From: Terribacillus halophilus
GTDB taxonomy: Bacteria > Bacillota > Bacilli > Bacillales > Amphibacillaceae
Reading direction: 5' to 3'
NCBI RefSeq assembly: GCF_900101385.1
Contig: NZ_FMZB01000001.1
Coordinates: 372,001-436,000 of the forward strand
Length of the DNA stretch: 64,000 bases
In this document: positions 51,810 to 59,575 of the stretch, piece by piece
Layout: each line of letters opens with the position of its first letter
Numbering within the stretch: the stretch's first letter is position 1
Notes under the pieces: generated by a model
Databases searched by the model: none
What the model was told of the DNA's origin: nothing
What the model saw: the letters and a program-made list of their open reading frames with translations, nothing else
Translations under genes and position numbers: made by a program

Positions 51810-52082
51810 GAGGCTGGGACAAAAGTGTTTTAGCTAAATGAAAACCCGAACTATTGACGTGAATCTTGAAACAAAGATACGCGTAAGTTCGGGTTTTCTA
51901 TACCAGCGTAGGCAGAATACGGAGACTCCAACGGGAACAGCACGAGCTGAAGACCCCGCAGTGGTGATCTTTCCACGAGGAGGCTGAGGCCGTGCCCGTG
52001 GAAAGCGGAGTATTCTGCCGAAGCGGCACTTATGAGCAATGTTCGCTTTTAAGCAATGGTATTTTAGTTGTGTCCCAGCCTC
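51810..52082 (+). repeat. Complete 273-bp MITE-like repeat inside the mur operon
   Basis: Bounded by a perfect 12-bp terminal inverted repeat (GAGGCTGGGACA at 51810-51821, TGTCCCAGCCTC at 52071-52082), extended imperfectly inward (TTTAGCT / AACTAAAA). Internally, one hairpin is AACCCGAAC/GTTCGGGTT (51842-51896), and a second, GC-rich module (51911-52019) has GGCAGAATAC/GTATTCTGCC arms. It encodes no protein. Similar non-coding repeats with TTCAGCTCGTGCTGTTCCC-like cores are known to me from several Bacillaceae genomes. It lies between murP and mupG. A decayed relative is at 32859-33014. Confidence 0.85.
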
Positions 52083-52104
52083 TTTTGTACATAGGGGGAT
52101 CATG

Positions 52105-53157
52105 ATGTTAGGTATATCTGTGTATTTACAAGAGCGGATAGAGGAAGAGAAAATCAGGAGATTCCATCAAGCTGGTTTTTGCAGCATATTTACATCCCTT
52201 CATATCCCGGAGGAAGATGCCACGGCTTATCGGACGAAACTGCAGCTACTTGGGTCGATTGCGTCCGGTCTGAAAATGGAATTGATGGCGGATATTTCGA
52301 CTGCTTCCATGGAAAAGCTGGCTCTGGATTGGAATGCAGCCGAAGCGGTAGTGGACTGGGGAGTGACAGGTCTGCGGATCGACTACGGTATCGAGGATGA
52401 TGTCATCATCCGGCTGTCGCAAAAGATGAAGGTTGCACTGAATGCCAGTACGCTCACGGAGGATCATTTGGAGAAATTGCTTTCCGGGGGGCTATACACC
52501 GACAATATCGAGGTATGGCACAACTTTTATCCTCGTCCGGAAACAGGACTTGCAAGCAGTGACTTTCTGGCAAAGAATGTGCTATTCCAGTCGTATGGCT
52601 TAAAAGTGCAAGCATTCATACCCGGAGACCGCAACTTGCGAGGGCCGCTTCATCAAGGCCTGCCGACACTGGAGCGGCACCGTGCTTATGGCACATTTGC
52701 TGCGTTTACTGAGCTGAAAGCTTATAAGGTGGACAAAATCTTGATCGGGGATCCAGATGTGACGGATGAAGCGCTGATTCAACTCAAGGATGCAGTCGAT
52801 ACAATCACCCTTCGTGCACGAGCATTTGGTGGACGGACGAAAGCGCATGAGCTTTTGGAAAAGGGCACATATAACCGTCCAGACCTGGCGCGGGATGTCA
52901 TTCGATCAGAGGAATCCAGGATGAGCGGGCTGTTTCGGGATAGCCAAGTGCCACCATTTAATTGTACGGAAAGAAAAGAGGGGGCTATAACCATCGATAA
53001 CGATCTGTATATGCGCTACAAAGGGGAAATCCAAATTGCCAGGAGAACATTGCCGCAAGATGATAAAGTCAATGTCATCGGGCAAGTGGTACCGGAGGAT
53101 ATGCCGCTTTTGAATTTCATCGATGGTGGCAGGTGTTTCAGGATAATATGGGTATAA
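52105..53157 (+). CDS. mupG: 6-phospho-N-acetylmuramidase MupG (DUF871)
   Basis: A 350-residue protein of the DUF871/MupG family. It has a TIM-barrel N-terminal part (residues about 1-230, with CSIFTSLHIPEED and LRIDYGI) and a C-terminal beta domain. MupG hydrolyses MurNAc 6-phosphate-GlcNAc from peptidoglycan turnover, which MurP would import. The ATG at 52105 (or 52102) follows AGGGGGATC. A longer in-frame reading from 52039 starts inside the repeat and is rejected. It shares a terminator with convergent gltT. Confidence 0.88.
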   Translation: MLGISVYLQERIEEEKIRRFHQAGFCSIFTSLHIPEEDATAYRTKLQLLGSIASGLKMELMADISTASMEKLALDWNAAEAVVDWGVTGLRIDYGIEDDVIIRLSQKMKVALNASTLTEDHLEKLLSGGLYTDNIEVWHNFYPRPETGLASSDFLAKNVLFQSYGLKVQAFIPGDRNLRGPLHQGLPTLERHRAYGTFAAFTELKAYKVDKILIGDPDVTDEALIQLKDAVDTITLRARAFGGRTKAHELLEKGTYNRPDLARDVIRSEESRMSGLFRDSQVPPFNCTERKEGAITIDNDLYMRYKGEIQIARRTLPQDDKVNVIGQVVPEDMPLLNFIDGGRCFRIIWV

Positions 53158-53196
53158 AAAAAGTAGGCGAGGAAATTCCTCAGCCTGCTTTCTTTT
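53154..53196. terminator. Shared terminator between mupG and gltT
   Basis: AAAAGTAGGC-GA-GGAAA pairs with TTCC-TCA-GCCTGCTTT (a few mismatches), with A-runs and T-runs on either side. It contains both stop codons. Confidence 0.75.
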
Positions 53197-54439
53197 CAAG
53201 TACTTCTTTGTTTAATTTAAACTTGCCTTCCCATTTGGAAATGACGATAACCGCTAAAGAGTTACCCATTACGTTAACAGCTGTACGACCCATATCCAAT
53301 ATTCGATCAATACCGGCAATAAAGGCTAATCCTTCCGCTGGGAGTCCAACAGCGCTCAGTGTTGCAAGTAAGACAACGAAGCTTGCGCCAGGAACGGCAG
53401 CAATACCTTTGGATGTTACAATCAGGACGCCAAGTACGAGTAATTGATCTGCAATTGACATATCGATTCCGTACATCTGGGCGATGAACAGAGTTGCTAA
53501 TGCTTGATAGAGTGTAGATCCATCCAAGTTAAAAGTATATCCTGTCGGTACAACAAAGGACGTAATCGCTTTAGGAGAACCAAGGCGCTCCATTTTTTCC
53601 ATGATACGAGGGAGTACAGTCTCTGAACTGGCTGTTGAGAATGCCAGCAGCAATTCATCCTTGAGTAGGCGAATTACTTTAAAGAAGTTGATTCCGCAAA
53701 TCTTCGCGATGATACTAAATACAACCGTGATAAAGAATAGCATACTTCCATACGTTACCAATGCCAATTTACCTAGTGGAATCAGTGATCCAAGACCAAA
53801 TTGTGCGACAGTGACACCGATAAGGCCAAATACACCTACTGGAGCTAATTTCATTACTAGGTTAGTAACCCAAAACATTGTCTCACTGACACCTTGGAAG
53901 AAGGAAAGGACAGGTTGTCCACGTTGACCGATGGCAGCGACGCCAACTCCGAAAATTACCGAGAAGAAGACAATGGCGAGCATATCACCCTCTGCAAGAG
54001 CTTGGAACACATTTGTCGGAATGATTTCCAAGAAAGTGTCCACAACGGTATGATCTTCTTGTGATTCAGCTGTTTCTTCGTACTGTGAAATACTAGTGGT
54101 TTCTAACGCGGAGCGATCGATGCCTGCTCCTGGCTGGAAAATGTTCCCGAATGCTAGTCCGACAACCAAAGCAATAGTCGTTACTATTTCGAAATAAAGA
54201 ATAGTCTTGAAACCTAGTTTACCAACTTGTTTTATATCTCCTACGCCTGCAACTCCCACAATGATGGATGCTACGACGATAGGTACTACAATCATTTTAA
54301 TAGCTCTAAGGAAAAGATCTCCAAATGGCTGTAATACATTAACGGCAGTTTCACTGCCATAAAATATAGCACCAACGATTACACCTAGCACTAGACCAAT
54401 TAAAATCTGGTAGGCTAGTCCAATTTTAAAACGCTTCAT
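53180..54439 (-). CDS. gltT: Proton/sodium-glutamate symporter, GltT type
   Basis: A 419-residue dicarboxylate/amino acid:cation symporter (DAACS family). It has eight helices plus two re-entrant hairpins, with the Ser-rich loop (AFSTASSETVLPR, about 275) and the NLDGS motif (GYTFNLDGSTLYQ, about 305) in hairpin 2 that bind substrate and cation. It imports glutamate or aspartate. Overall sequence closely follows the Bacillus GltT pattern. The ATG follows GGGGGTACAAC on the minus strand. Confidence 0.9.
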   Translation of the reverse strand: MKRFKIGLAYQILIGLVLGVIVGAIFYGSETAVNVLQPFGDLFLRAIKMIVVPIVVASIIVGVAGVGDIKQVGKLGFKTILYFEIVTTIALVVGLAFGNIFQPGAGIDRSALETTSISQYEETAESQEDHTVVDTFLEIIPTNVFQALAEGDMLAIVFFSVIFGVGVAAIGQRGQPVLSFFQGVSETMFWVTNLVMKLAPVGVFGLIGVTVAQFGLGSLIPLGKLALVTYGSMLFFITVVFSIIAKICGINFFKVIRLLKDELLLAFSTASSETVLPRIMEKMERLGSPKAITSFVVPTGYTFNLDGSTLYQALATLFIAQMYGIDMSIADQLLVLGVLIVTSKGIAAVPGASFVVLLATLSAVGLPAEGLAFIAGIDRILDMGRTAVNVMGNSLAVIVISKWEGKFKLNKEVLEKKAG

Positions 54440-54524
54440 GTTGTACCCCCAATGATGTAAGATTATGAATACATTTGAGTAATAATAGCATAGCTTACTA
54501 GAATGATGTCAACTTTCCTGACAT

Positions 54525-54551
54525 AGAAAGGAAGGCACACAGATGTGCCCT
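54525..54551 (-). terminator. Candidate terminator of the NRAMP-like gene
   Basis: GGCACA pairs with TGTGCC around CAGA. On the minus strand a pyrimidine-rich stretch follows (TTCCTTTCT). It is 13 bases after the stop codon at 54564. Confidence 0.6.
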
Positions 54552-54563
54552 CCACTTGGAAAA

Positions 54564-55841
54564 TCAAAATAAATTGATTAATTCGTTGACCATCAATGCA
54601 CCGAATAACAAGATACTGATTCCCAAAACGCCATTTGTGATCCAGCCATTCCTGTAATCCGGTTCGACGCGCTTCGAGTTGAGCAGCCATATGAGTGTTA
54701 TAGCCAGGAACGGCATGAGCAATGCTCCCAGCGCTCCTTGAAGCAGGACGAGTCCCACTGGTTTGCCGAAGAATAACAACAGCATCGGCGGAAAAGTAAG
54801 CCAGATAAGATAAAAACGATAGGCAGGGTCTTTTTCAGAGACTGGTTTGTCTTGCGACTGCCCATTTTTTCGGATGGTACGGAGGAAATCGGCAAACAAA
54901 TACGGGACGCCATTCCACACGCCAAGCAGGGAAGAAAAAGCCGCCGACCATGCGCCGATCATAAACATCCAGGAAACAGCTCCGTTGAACTCCTCCCCAA
55001 GCATGCCGGACAGTGTAATCAAGCCTTCTTCTCCCTCGATCTGAATATTGGAGCTGTGCAGGAACTCAGCACCGATGACCATCAAGGATAGAGTGAAGAT
55101 TGCCGTCATGATATAGGCGACGCTGTTATCGACGCGCATCATGGAGACCCAGGCCTTCCCTTTCCATTTCTTCTCCTGCAGCCAATAACCGTAGGAAGCC
55201 ATCGTGATTGTCCCTCCGACGCCGCCTATCAGACCCACGACGAGCAAGAAACTTCCAGCATCCATTTTTGGTATGACAATTCCTTGAATGATATTGCCGA
55301 TATCAGGAAGTAAGATAACTGCAGTTCCTACCACTGTGACAAACATGATACCGATGAAGACAAGCATCACTTTCTCGAACAACATGTATTTACCTGTCCA
55401 GATCAAGGCGAAACCTGCGAGAAGATGGACGATCGCCCATGCCCATAGCGGCATGATCGGAAACATCGACCGCATCATCAATGCGCTCGTGGATCCTGCT
55501 GCAGCACCATAGAGGATGCCCCAGACAATTGCATAGACACCGAAATAGCCGGTTGCCCATTTACCAAGAGAGTGCCAGCCTTGCAGGATGGTCTTGCCAG
55601 TGGCAAGATGCCATCTGCCGACCCCTTCGGTGAGGAAATATTTGATGATGGAACCTAATATGATTGCCCAGCCGAGCATCATGCCAAAGCCTGATCCGGC
55701 TACAAGCGCGGCGATGAGATCGCCTGTTCCGACGCCCGTTGCTGCGGTGACGAAGCCAGGTCCGACATTGCGGAGTTTCTGGCCGAAGGTTTTCGGAGGA
55801 GTAGGACTGGCGGGCGCCAACGATTTGTTTTCGTTTTCCAT
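54564..55841 (-). CDS. NRAMP-superfamily transporter lacking the metal motifs
   Basis: A 425-residue membrane protein with 11 hydrophobic helices in the NRAMP/MntH fold. The TM1 motif DPGN is replaced by GVGTGD (36-41), and the TM6 motif MPH by MAS (214-216, in TITMASYGYW), so the residues that normally bind Mn2+ or Fe2+ are missing. It may carry another substrate. The ATG at 55841 preceded by GAAGGGGGTACGTGT is preferred over an upstream in-frame start at 55913. It is divergent from the FadR-type gene. Confidence 0.8.
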   Translation of the reverse strand: MENENKSLAPASPTPPKTFGQKLRNVGPGFVTAATGVGTGDLIAALVAGSGFGMMLGWAIILGSIIKYFLTEGVGRWHLATGKTILQGWHSLGKWATGYFGVYAIVWGILYGAAAGSTSALMMRSMFPIMPLWAWAIVHLLAGFALIWTGKYMLFEKVMLVFIGIMFVTVVGTAVILLPDIGNIIQGIVIPKMDAGSFLLVVGLIGGVGGTITMASYGYWLQEKKWKGKAWVSMMRVDNSVAYIMTAIFTLSLMVIGAEFLHSSNIQIEGEEGLITLSGMLGEEFNGAVSWMFMIGAWSAAFSSLLGVWNGVPYLFADFLRTIRKNGQSQDKPVSEKDPAYRFYLIWLTFPPMLLLFFGKPVGLVLLQGALGALLMPFLAITLIWLLNSKRVEPDYRNGWITNGVLGISILLFGALMVNELINLF

Positions 55842-56038
55842 ACACGTACCCCCTTCGCTAATGTGATTGTAAACGCAAAAGACAGGAGTTGGCAAGATAA
55901 ATTTGTAAGGCAAAAAAGCCTTGCTGAAAACAAATGGAATGATAAAATAATGAGAGATTTAAAGAAACCTAGATATATCAACGTTTTAAGAATTCGTCCT
56001 TCCTTTGGAATAATATTTTGTAATTTTATAGGTTGGTA

Positions 56039-56051
56039 CTTGTCAGACAAG
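56039..56051. promoter_or_regulatory. Palindromic operator before the FadR-type regulator
   Basis: CTTGTC-A-GACAAG is a perfect 13-bp palindrome 22 bp before the GTG start, in the region divergent to the NRAMP-like gene. It fits the TTGTN3ACAA form bound by FadR/LldR-subfamily repressors, suggesting autoregulation. Confidence 0.7.
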
Positions 56052-56073
56052 AAAAGGAGAAGAAGAGGAAATC

Positions 56074-56757
56074 GTGAAAAAGGAGAAAGTGGCGCATCGA
56101 ATTGCTGCCGAGATATTGGAACAAATTGTGGAAGGGGATGTCAAACCAGGACAAAAGCTGCCGACGGAGAAAAAACTGTGTGAAAAGTATGGTGTTAGCC
56201 GTGCTTCGATACGGGAAGCATTGAGCGAATTGAAAGCGCAAGGAGCCGTCACGTCAAAGCAAGGCGGCGGCACCTACGTGGAGCAAGCATTTCACGGTGA
56301 ATTCTTTCAGCAAGTGATGGTGGATGAATCGAATCTCGCCAGTTTTCGTTATCTTTTTGAAATGAGGAAGATCCTCGAGCCGGAAGCGGCCATGTTGGCA
56401 GCAGAACGCAGGACGAAGAAAGAATTGGATGCGATGCTTTCAGCGCTTGAATTAATGAAAGGTGTCGATGATGCTGAATCCCATAAAGGGCGGGATGCGG
56501 ATTTTGCTTTTCATCTCGCCGTCATGAAAGCGACGCATAATCCGGTCATGATCCAGACATTTGCCAATCTGGACACAATTTATAAGAAAGCTTTGGCTCT
56601 GTCTTTTGAAGAAAAACAGGAAATTATCCGAAATAAGCAAATCATTTACAAGGAACATGAGAATATCTTTGAAGCCATCCAGGCAGGGGAAGCAGAGCTT
56701 GCGCGTCTGCAGTGCTTGATTCATCTGCGGAATGTCGAGAAGAAGCTCACCCCCTGA
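56074..56757 (+). CDS. FadR-subfamily GntR regulator
   Basis: A 227-residue GntR-family protein with an N-terminal winged helix (about 1-70, LCEKYGVSRASIREALSELKAQG) and an all-helical FCD effector domain with metal-coordinating positions in DADFAFHLAVMKATHNPVM (about 145-165). The start is GTG at 56074 after GAAGAGGAA. FCD regulators sense carboxylates. It directly precedes an L-2-hydroxyglutarate oxidase gene, so it may respond to that acid, as LhgR does in Pseudomonas. That match is inferred from position only. Confidence 0.85.
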   Translation: MKKEKVAHRIAAEILEQIVEGDVKPGQKLPTEKKLCEKYGVSRASIREALSELKAQGAVTSKQGGGTYVEQAFHGEFFQQVMVDESNLASFRYLFEMRKILEPEAAMLAAERRTKKELDAMLSALELMKGVDDAESHKGRDADFAFHLAVMKATHNPVMIQTFANLDTIYKKALALSFEEKQEIIRNKQIIYKEHENIFEAIQAGEAELARLQCLIHLRNVEKKLTP

Positions 56758-56781
56758 CAGCTGAAAAAAGGGGTGATACAG

Positions 56782-57963
56782 ATGTATGACATAGCTATTG
56801 TTGGCGGTGGCATTGTTGGATTGGCCACTGCATACGCCATTTTGCAAGCATCACCTGATAGAAAGGTAGTCATTTTGGAAAAAGAGCCTAAGCTTGCTTT
56901 ACATCAAACTGGTCACAACAGCGGCGTCATTCATTCCGGCATCTATTACAAACCAGGCAGCTTCAAGGCTGCATTTGCAAAGCAAGGCAGCGAAAGCATG
57001 CTGGCCTTCTGCCGTGAAGCGGACATCGAAGTGGAGCAATGCGGGAAAGTGATTGTCGCGACCAAAGATGAAGAGCTGCAGCAATTGGAACAGCTTTTTC
57101 GCAGAGGGCTGGCCAACGGTCTTGCCATTGAGAAAATTGACGCTTGCCGGCTGCAGCAAATCGAACCATATGCGAATGGTCTGGCTGCCATCCGGGTTCC
57201 CCAGGCCGGTATCGTGAATTATAAGCAAGTATGTCATGTACTGGCTGAAAGAATCCAGTCAAAGGGCGGTATAATCAAGCTCGGCTGTGAAGTGGTGAAA
57301 ATCGAAGAGAAGCTGCATCAAGCAGTCATCCATACAAAGGAAGATCCGATTCAAGCGGGATATGTAATCAATTGTGCCGGCCTTCATAGCGATCGAGTCG
57401 CAAAAGCTGCCGGCCTTTTGACCGATACGAAAATCATTCCATTCCGCGGAGAATATTATGAGCTTAAACCGCAAGCTAGACATTATGTCAAACATCTGAT
57501 TTACCCCGTTCCGGATCCAGCCTTCCCATTCTTGGGCGTCCATTTCACGCGGATGATCGGCGGGGGAGTGGAGGCTGGGCCAAATGCTGTACTCGGCTTC
57601 AAACGAGAAGCGTATCGCAAAAGGGATGTGGCTGTTGCAGACGTAGCCGACACGCTGCGCTTTCCTGGATTTTGGAAGCTTGCTGGCAAGTATTACCGCC
57701 AAGGTGCGGCCGAATACCTCCGATCTTTCTTCAAAAGCCAATTTGTCAAAAGTCTTCAGGAGCTCATCCCTGCTATTGATGCAGATGATCTGGAAGCAGC
57801 CCCGGCAGGTGTACGGGCACAAGCGTTGCAGCGCGACGGAAGAATGGTGGATGATTTCCAGCTCATTCGCGGCAAACGTACCCTTCACGTGTGCAATGCA
57901 CCATCGCCGGCAGCGACAGCTTCGCTTGAAATCGGCAAGTCCATTTGGAAGCAAGCCCAATGA
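56782..57963 (+). CDS. lhgO: L-2-hydroxyglutarate oxidase (LhgO)
   Basis: A 393-residue FAD oxidoreductase of the DAO family. It has an N-terminal FAD motif (AIVGGGIVGLATAYAIL, about 5-21) and a GxxGxH-like segment HQTGHNSGVIHSGIYYKPGS, typical of LhgO/YgaF, plus NCAGLHSDRVA. It oxidises L-2-hydroxyglutarate to 2-oxoglutarate. The ATG at 56782 after GGGGTGAT is chosen over an in-frame ATG at 56773. The gene follows the FadR-type regulator by 24 bp. Confidence 0.85.
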   Translation: MYDIAIVGGGIVGLATAYAILQASPDRKVVILEKEPKLALHQTGHNSGVIHSGIYYKPGSFKAAFAKQGSESMLAFCREADIEVEQCGKVIVATKDEELQQLEQLFRRGLANGLAIEKIDACRLQQIEPYANGLAAIRVPQAGIVNYKQVCHVLAERIQSKGGIIKLGCEVVKIEEKLHQAVIHTKEDPIQAGYVINCAGLHSDRVAKAAGLLTDTKIIPFRGEYYELKPQARHYVKHLIYPVPDPAFPFLGVHFTRMIGGGVEAGPNAVLGFKREAYRKRDVAVADVADTLRFPGFWKLAGKYYRQGAAEYLRSFFKSQFVKSLQELIPAIDADDLEAAPAGVRAQALQRDGRMVDDFQLIRGKRTLHVCNAPSPAATASLEIGKSIWKQAQ

Positions 57964-57996
57964 AAAAACCGAGCAGTCAAGGCTGCTCGGTTTCTT
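57963..57996. terminator. Bidirectional terminator between lhgO and the sortase gene
   Basis: AAACCGAGCAG pairs with CTGCTCGGTTT around TCAAGG, with A- and T-runs on both sides. It overlaps both stop codons. Confidence 0.9.
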
Positions 57997-58588
57997 CTGT
58001 ATCTACAGGTACCGCTGTCCAGACAAAACGTTCGGGAGCATCTCCTACATAGGAAAACGGGTAGCATGTCGTCACCGTCAGTACTTCATCCGGGGCGGTG
58101 GGGACGATGACCGTCAAATCGTCCTTATCGACGATTTTTGTATTTTCAACTTTATAAGTGAAGGTACCATATGGCATTTCTACGACAAATGTATCCCCTA
58201 CTTTCACCTCTCCCATATTGCGGAAGACGGTGTCACGGTGACCGGATAAGACAATCTGATCATTTTGGAGGGGATAAGCGGTTCCTTTATAATGACCGAC
58301 TCCTTTTTCTAGGTCATCTGCATCTGTCCCTTCCACGATCGGGAGATCAGCATCCAGTTTCGGTACATGCAGGACTCCGACTACCTCTCCTTGTCCAGGC
58401 TTGAAGCTGCCTGCTTCTTCTTTTGCTTTCTCAGGTGTGAGCTTCTCGGCTGCATGTGCTTCATGAAGCATTGTTTTTGCATCGGTTAGGGAATCCTTTT
58501 GCGCCTTGAAGGCGGTGTACCATTCAAACCCTCCATATCCTACCAGTAAAAGTCCGGCAATGACTAATATGACAGCGAATCGTTTCAT
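57977..58588 (-). CDS. Class D sortase
   Basis: A 203-residue membrane-anchored transpeptidase. An N-terminal membrane helix (AVILVIAGLLLVGYGGF, about 5-21) is followed by a linker and the sortase barrel. The catalytic His is in SGHRDT (about 118), the Cys in LTVTTCYPFSYVGD (about 175) and the Arg in APERF (about 186). Class D sortases attach LPxTG-type proteins to peptidoglycan or pili. No LPxTG substrate lies in the window. The start is the ATG at 58588, preceded by AAAGGAGAATAT. Confidence 0.88.
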   Translation of the reverse strand: MKRFAVILVIAGLLLVGYGGFEWYTAFKAQKDSLTDAKTMLHEAHAAEKLTPEKAKEEAGSFKPGQGEVVGVLHVPKLDADLPIVEGTDADDLEKGVGHYKGTAYPLQNDQIVLSGHRDTVFRNMGEVKVGDTFVVEMPYGTFTYKVENTKIVDKDDLTVIVPTAPDEVLTVTTCYPFSYVGDAPERFVWTAVPVDTEETEQP

Positions 58589-58765
58589 ATATTCTCCTTT
58601 ATGTACAGGTGGCTTGTATAATTGCTAAGCACCACTATTATATATAAATATTTTCCAGCGGGGAAGCTGTTTCGTGTAAAGGTTTAGTAAACGGAAGCAG
58701 CGGCTATAAAGCCTTTATGATATAATCTTAACTTATCCAAAAAAAGGGAGGGGGAGAAGATAAGC

Positions 58766-59263
58766 TTGAAAAAATGGGTTTATGGTATGCTGCCGCTAGT
58801 TTGTATCCTCATCATTTTCCTGTTTTCTGCCACTCCATACCAGGAACAGGATATCAAGCCGATGCTTGCTTCCCATGTTGATTTAAGTCCGCTTGAACCG
58901 TTCCTGTCATCGATCCATTTTACCTATCATGGTCAAGAAGTCAGTGTGCAGGCAGTAGGAGTTTATTCCGTTGTGGAATTTTTTATCAGGAAAGCGGCCC
59001 ATTTCAGTGTTTATTTCAGTCTTGCAATTCTCGCATTCGCGGCGCTATATAAAGGGTTTGGTATGAAGTATCGCTTGTCATTAAGGATTTCCTTGGTGAT
59101 ATCAATTCTTTATGCATGTTTCGATGAATTCCATCAAAGCCTTACACCTGGCAGGACACCCTATGTAGGCGATGTGGTAATCGATACGATTGGAGCGTGT
59201 GCAGGATTGTTGGTGGTCATCATCGGCAGAAATTTATATCGCATCTACTGGAAGCGATCATAA
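58766..59263 (+). CDS. VanZ-family membrane protein
   Basis: A 165-residue protein with four to five hydrophobic segments and the VanZ-family motifs KAAHFSVYF (about 72-80), DEFHQSLTPGRTPYVGDVVID (about 113-133). VanZ domains occur in glycopeptide-resistance accessories and in many housekeeping proteins of Bacilli; the function of the latter is unclear. The start is TTG at 58766 with GGGAGGGGGAG. It does not imply resistance on its own. Confidence 0.85.
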   Translation: MKKWVYGMLPLVCILIIFLFSATPYQEQDIKPMLASHVDLSPLEPFLSSIHFTYHGQEVSVQAVGVYSVVEFFIRKAAHFSVYFSLAILAFAALYKGFGMKYRLSLRISLVISILYACFDEFHQSLTPGRTPYVGDVVIDTIGACAGLLVVIIGRNLYRIYWKRS

Positions 59264-59392
59264 CTGTGCCGAAATTCTTATTTTTGGCAAAAATGGACAT
59301 CCTTTTGGAGAAATGTGGTATAGTTCACTATGTCACGTGATAACGCTTGCGTACATAATGTATTGTATCGATTTACCAAACGAGGTGACATA

Positions 59393-59533
59393 GTGAGAGA
59401 GCAGGAAATTTATAAAAACATCTTAGCAAAACTCATCTCCCAGACGGAAAACAAGCAGATCAACGATACGGATGCCATGATGAAAAAGCTAATTCAAGAA
59501 CTACAATCATATCGAGTGGCAAGTCACAATTAA
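59393..59533 (+). CDS. 46-residue hypothetical protein
   Basis: A short helical protein (VREQEIYKNILAKLIS... ending SYRVASHN), charged, with no membrane helix. GTG at 59393 preceded by GAGGTGACATA, a strong ribosome binding site. It has its own terminator. It could be a small regulatory protein, but no family is recognised. It is too short for a confident call. Confidence 0.55.
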   Translation: MREQEIYKNILAKLISQTENKQINDTDAMMKKLIQELQSYRVASHN

Positions 59534-59569
59534 AAGAGCAGTGTTCCGGGACCCGGCACTGCTCTTTTG
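59532..59569. terminator. Bidirectional terminator after the 46-residue gene
   Basis: AAAAGAGCAGTG pairs with CACTGCTCTTTT, with an inner CCGGG/CCCGG stem. Confidence 0.88.
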
Positions 59570-59575
59570 TCTGTC

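Noticed and set aside
52039-52104. In-frame N-terminal extension of the mupG gene starting inside the repeat
   Set aside because: The extension is encoded by the right end of the repeat and is unlike the family. The ATG at 52105 has its own ribosome binding site.
58682-58707. Possible sigma-B promoter before the VanZ gene (GTTTAG-N14-GGCTAT)
   Set aside because: Two mismatches, one in each hexamer, and a chance match is likely in AT-rich DNA.
58766-59263. Glycopeptide resistance gene cluster suggested by VanZ
   Set aside because: No vanHAX or vanRS genes are nearby. VanZ-domain proteins are common in Bacilli without resistance.
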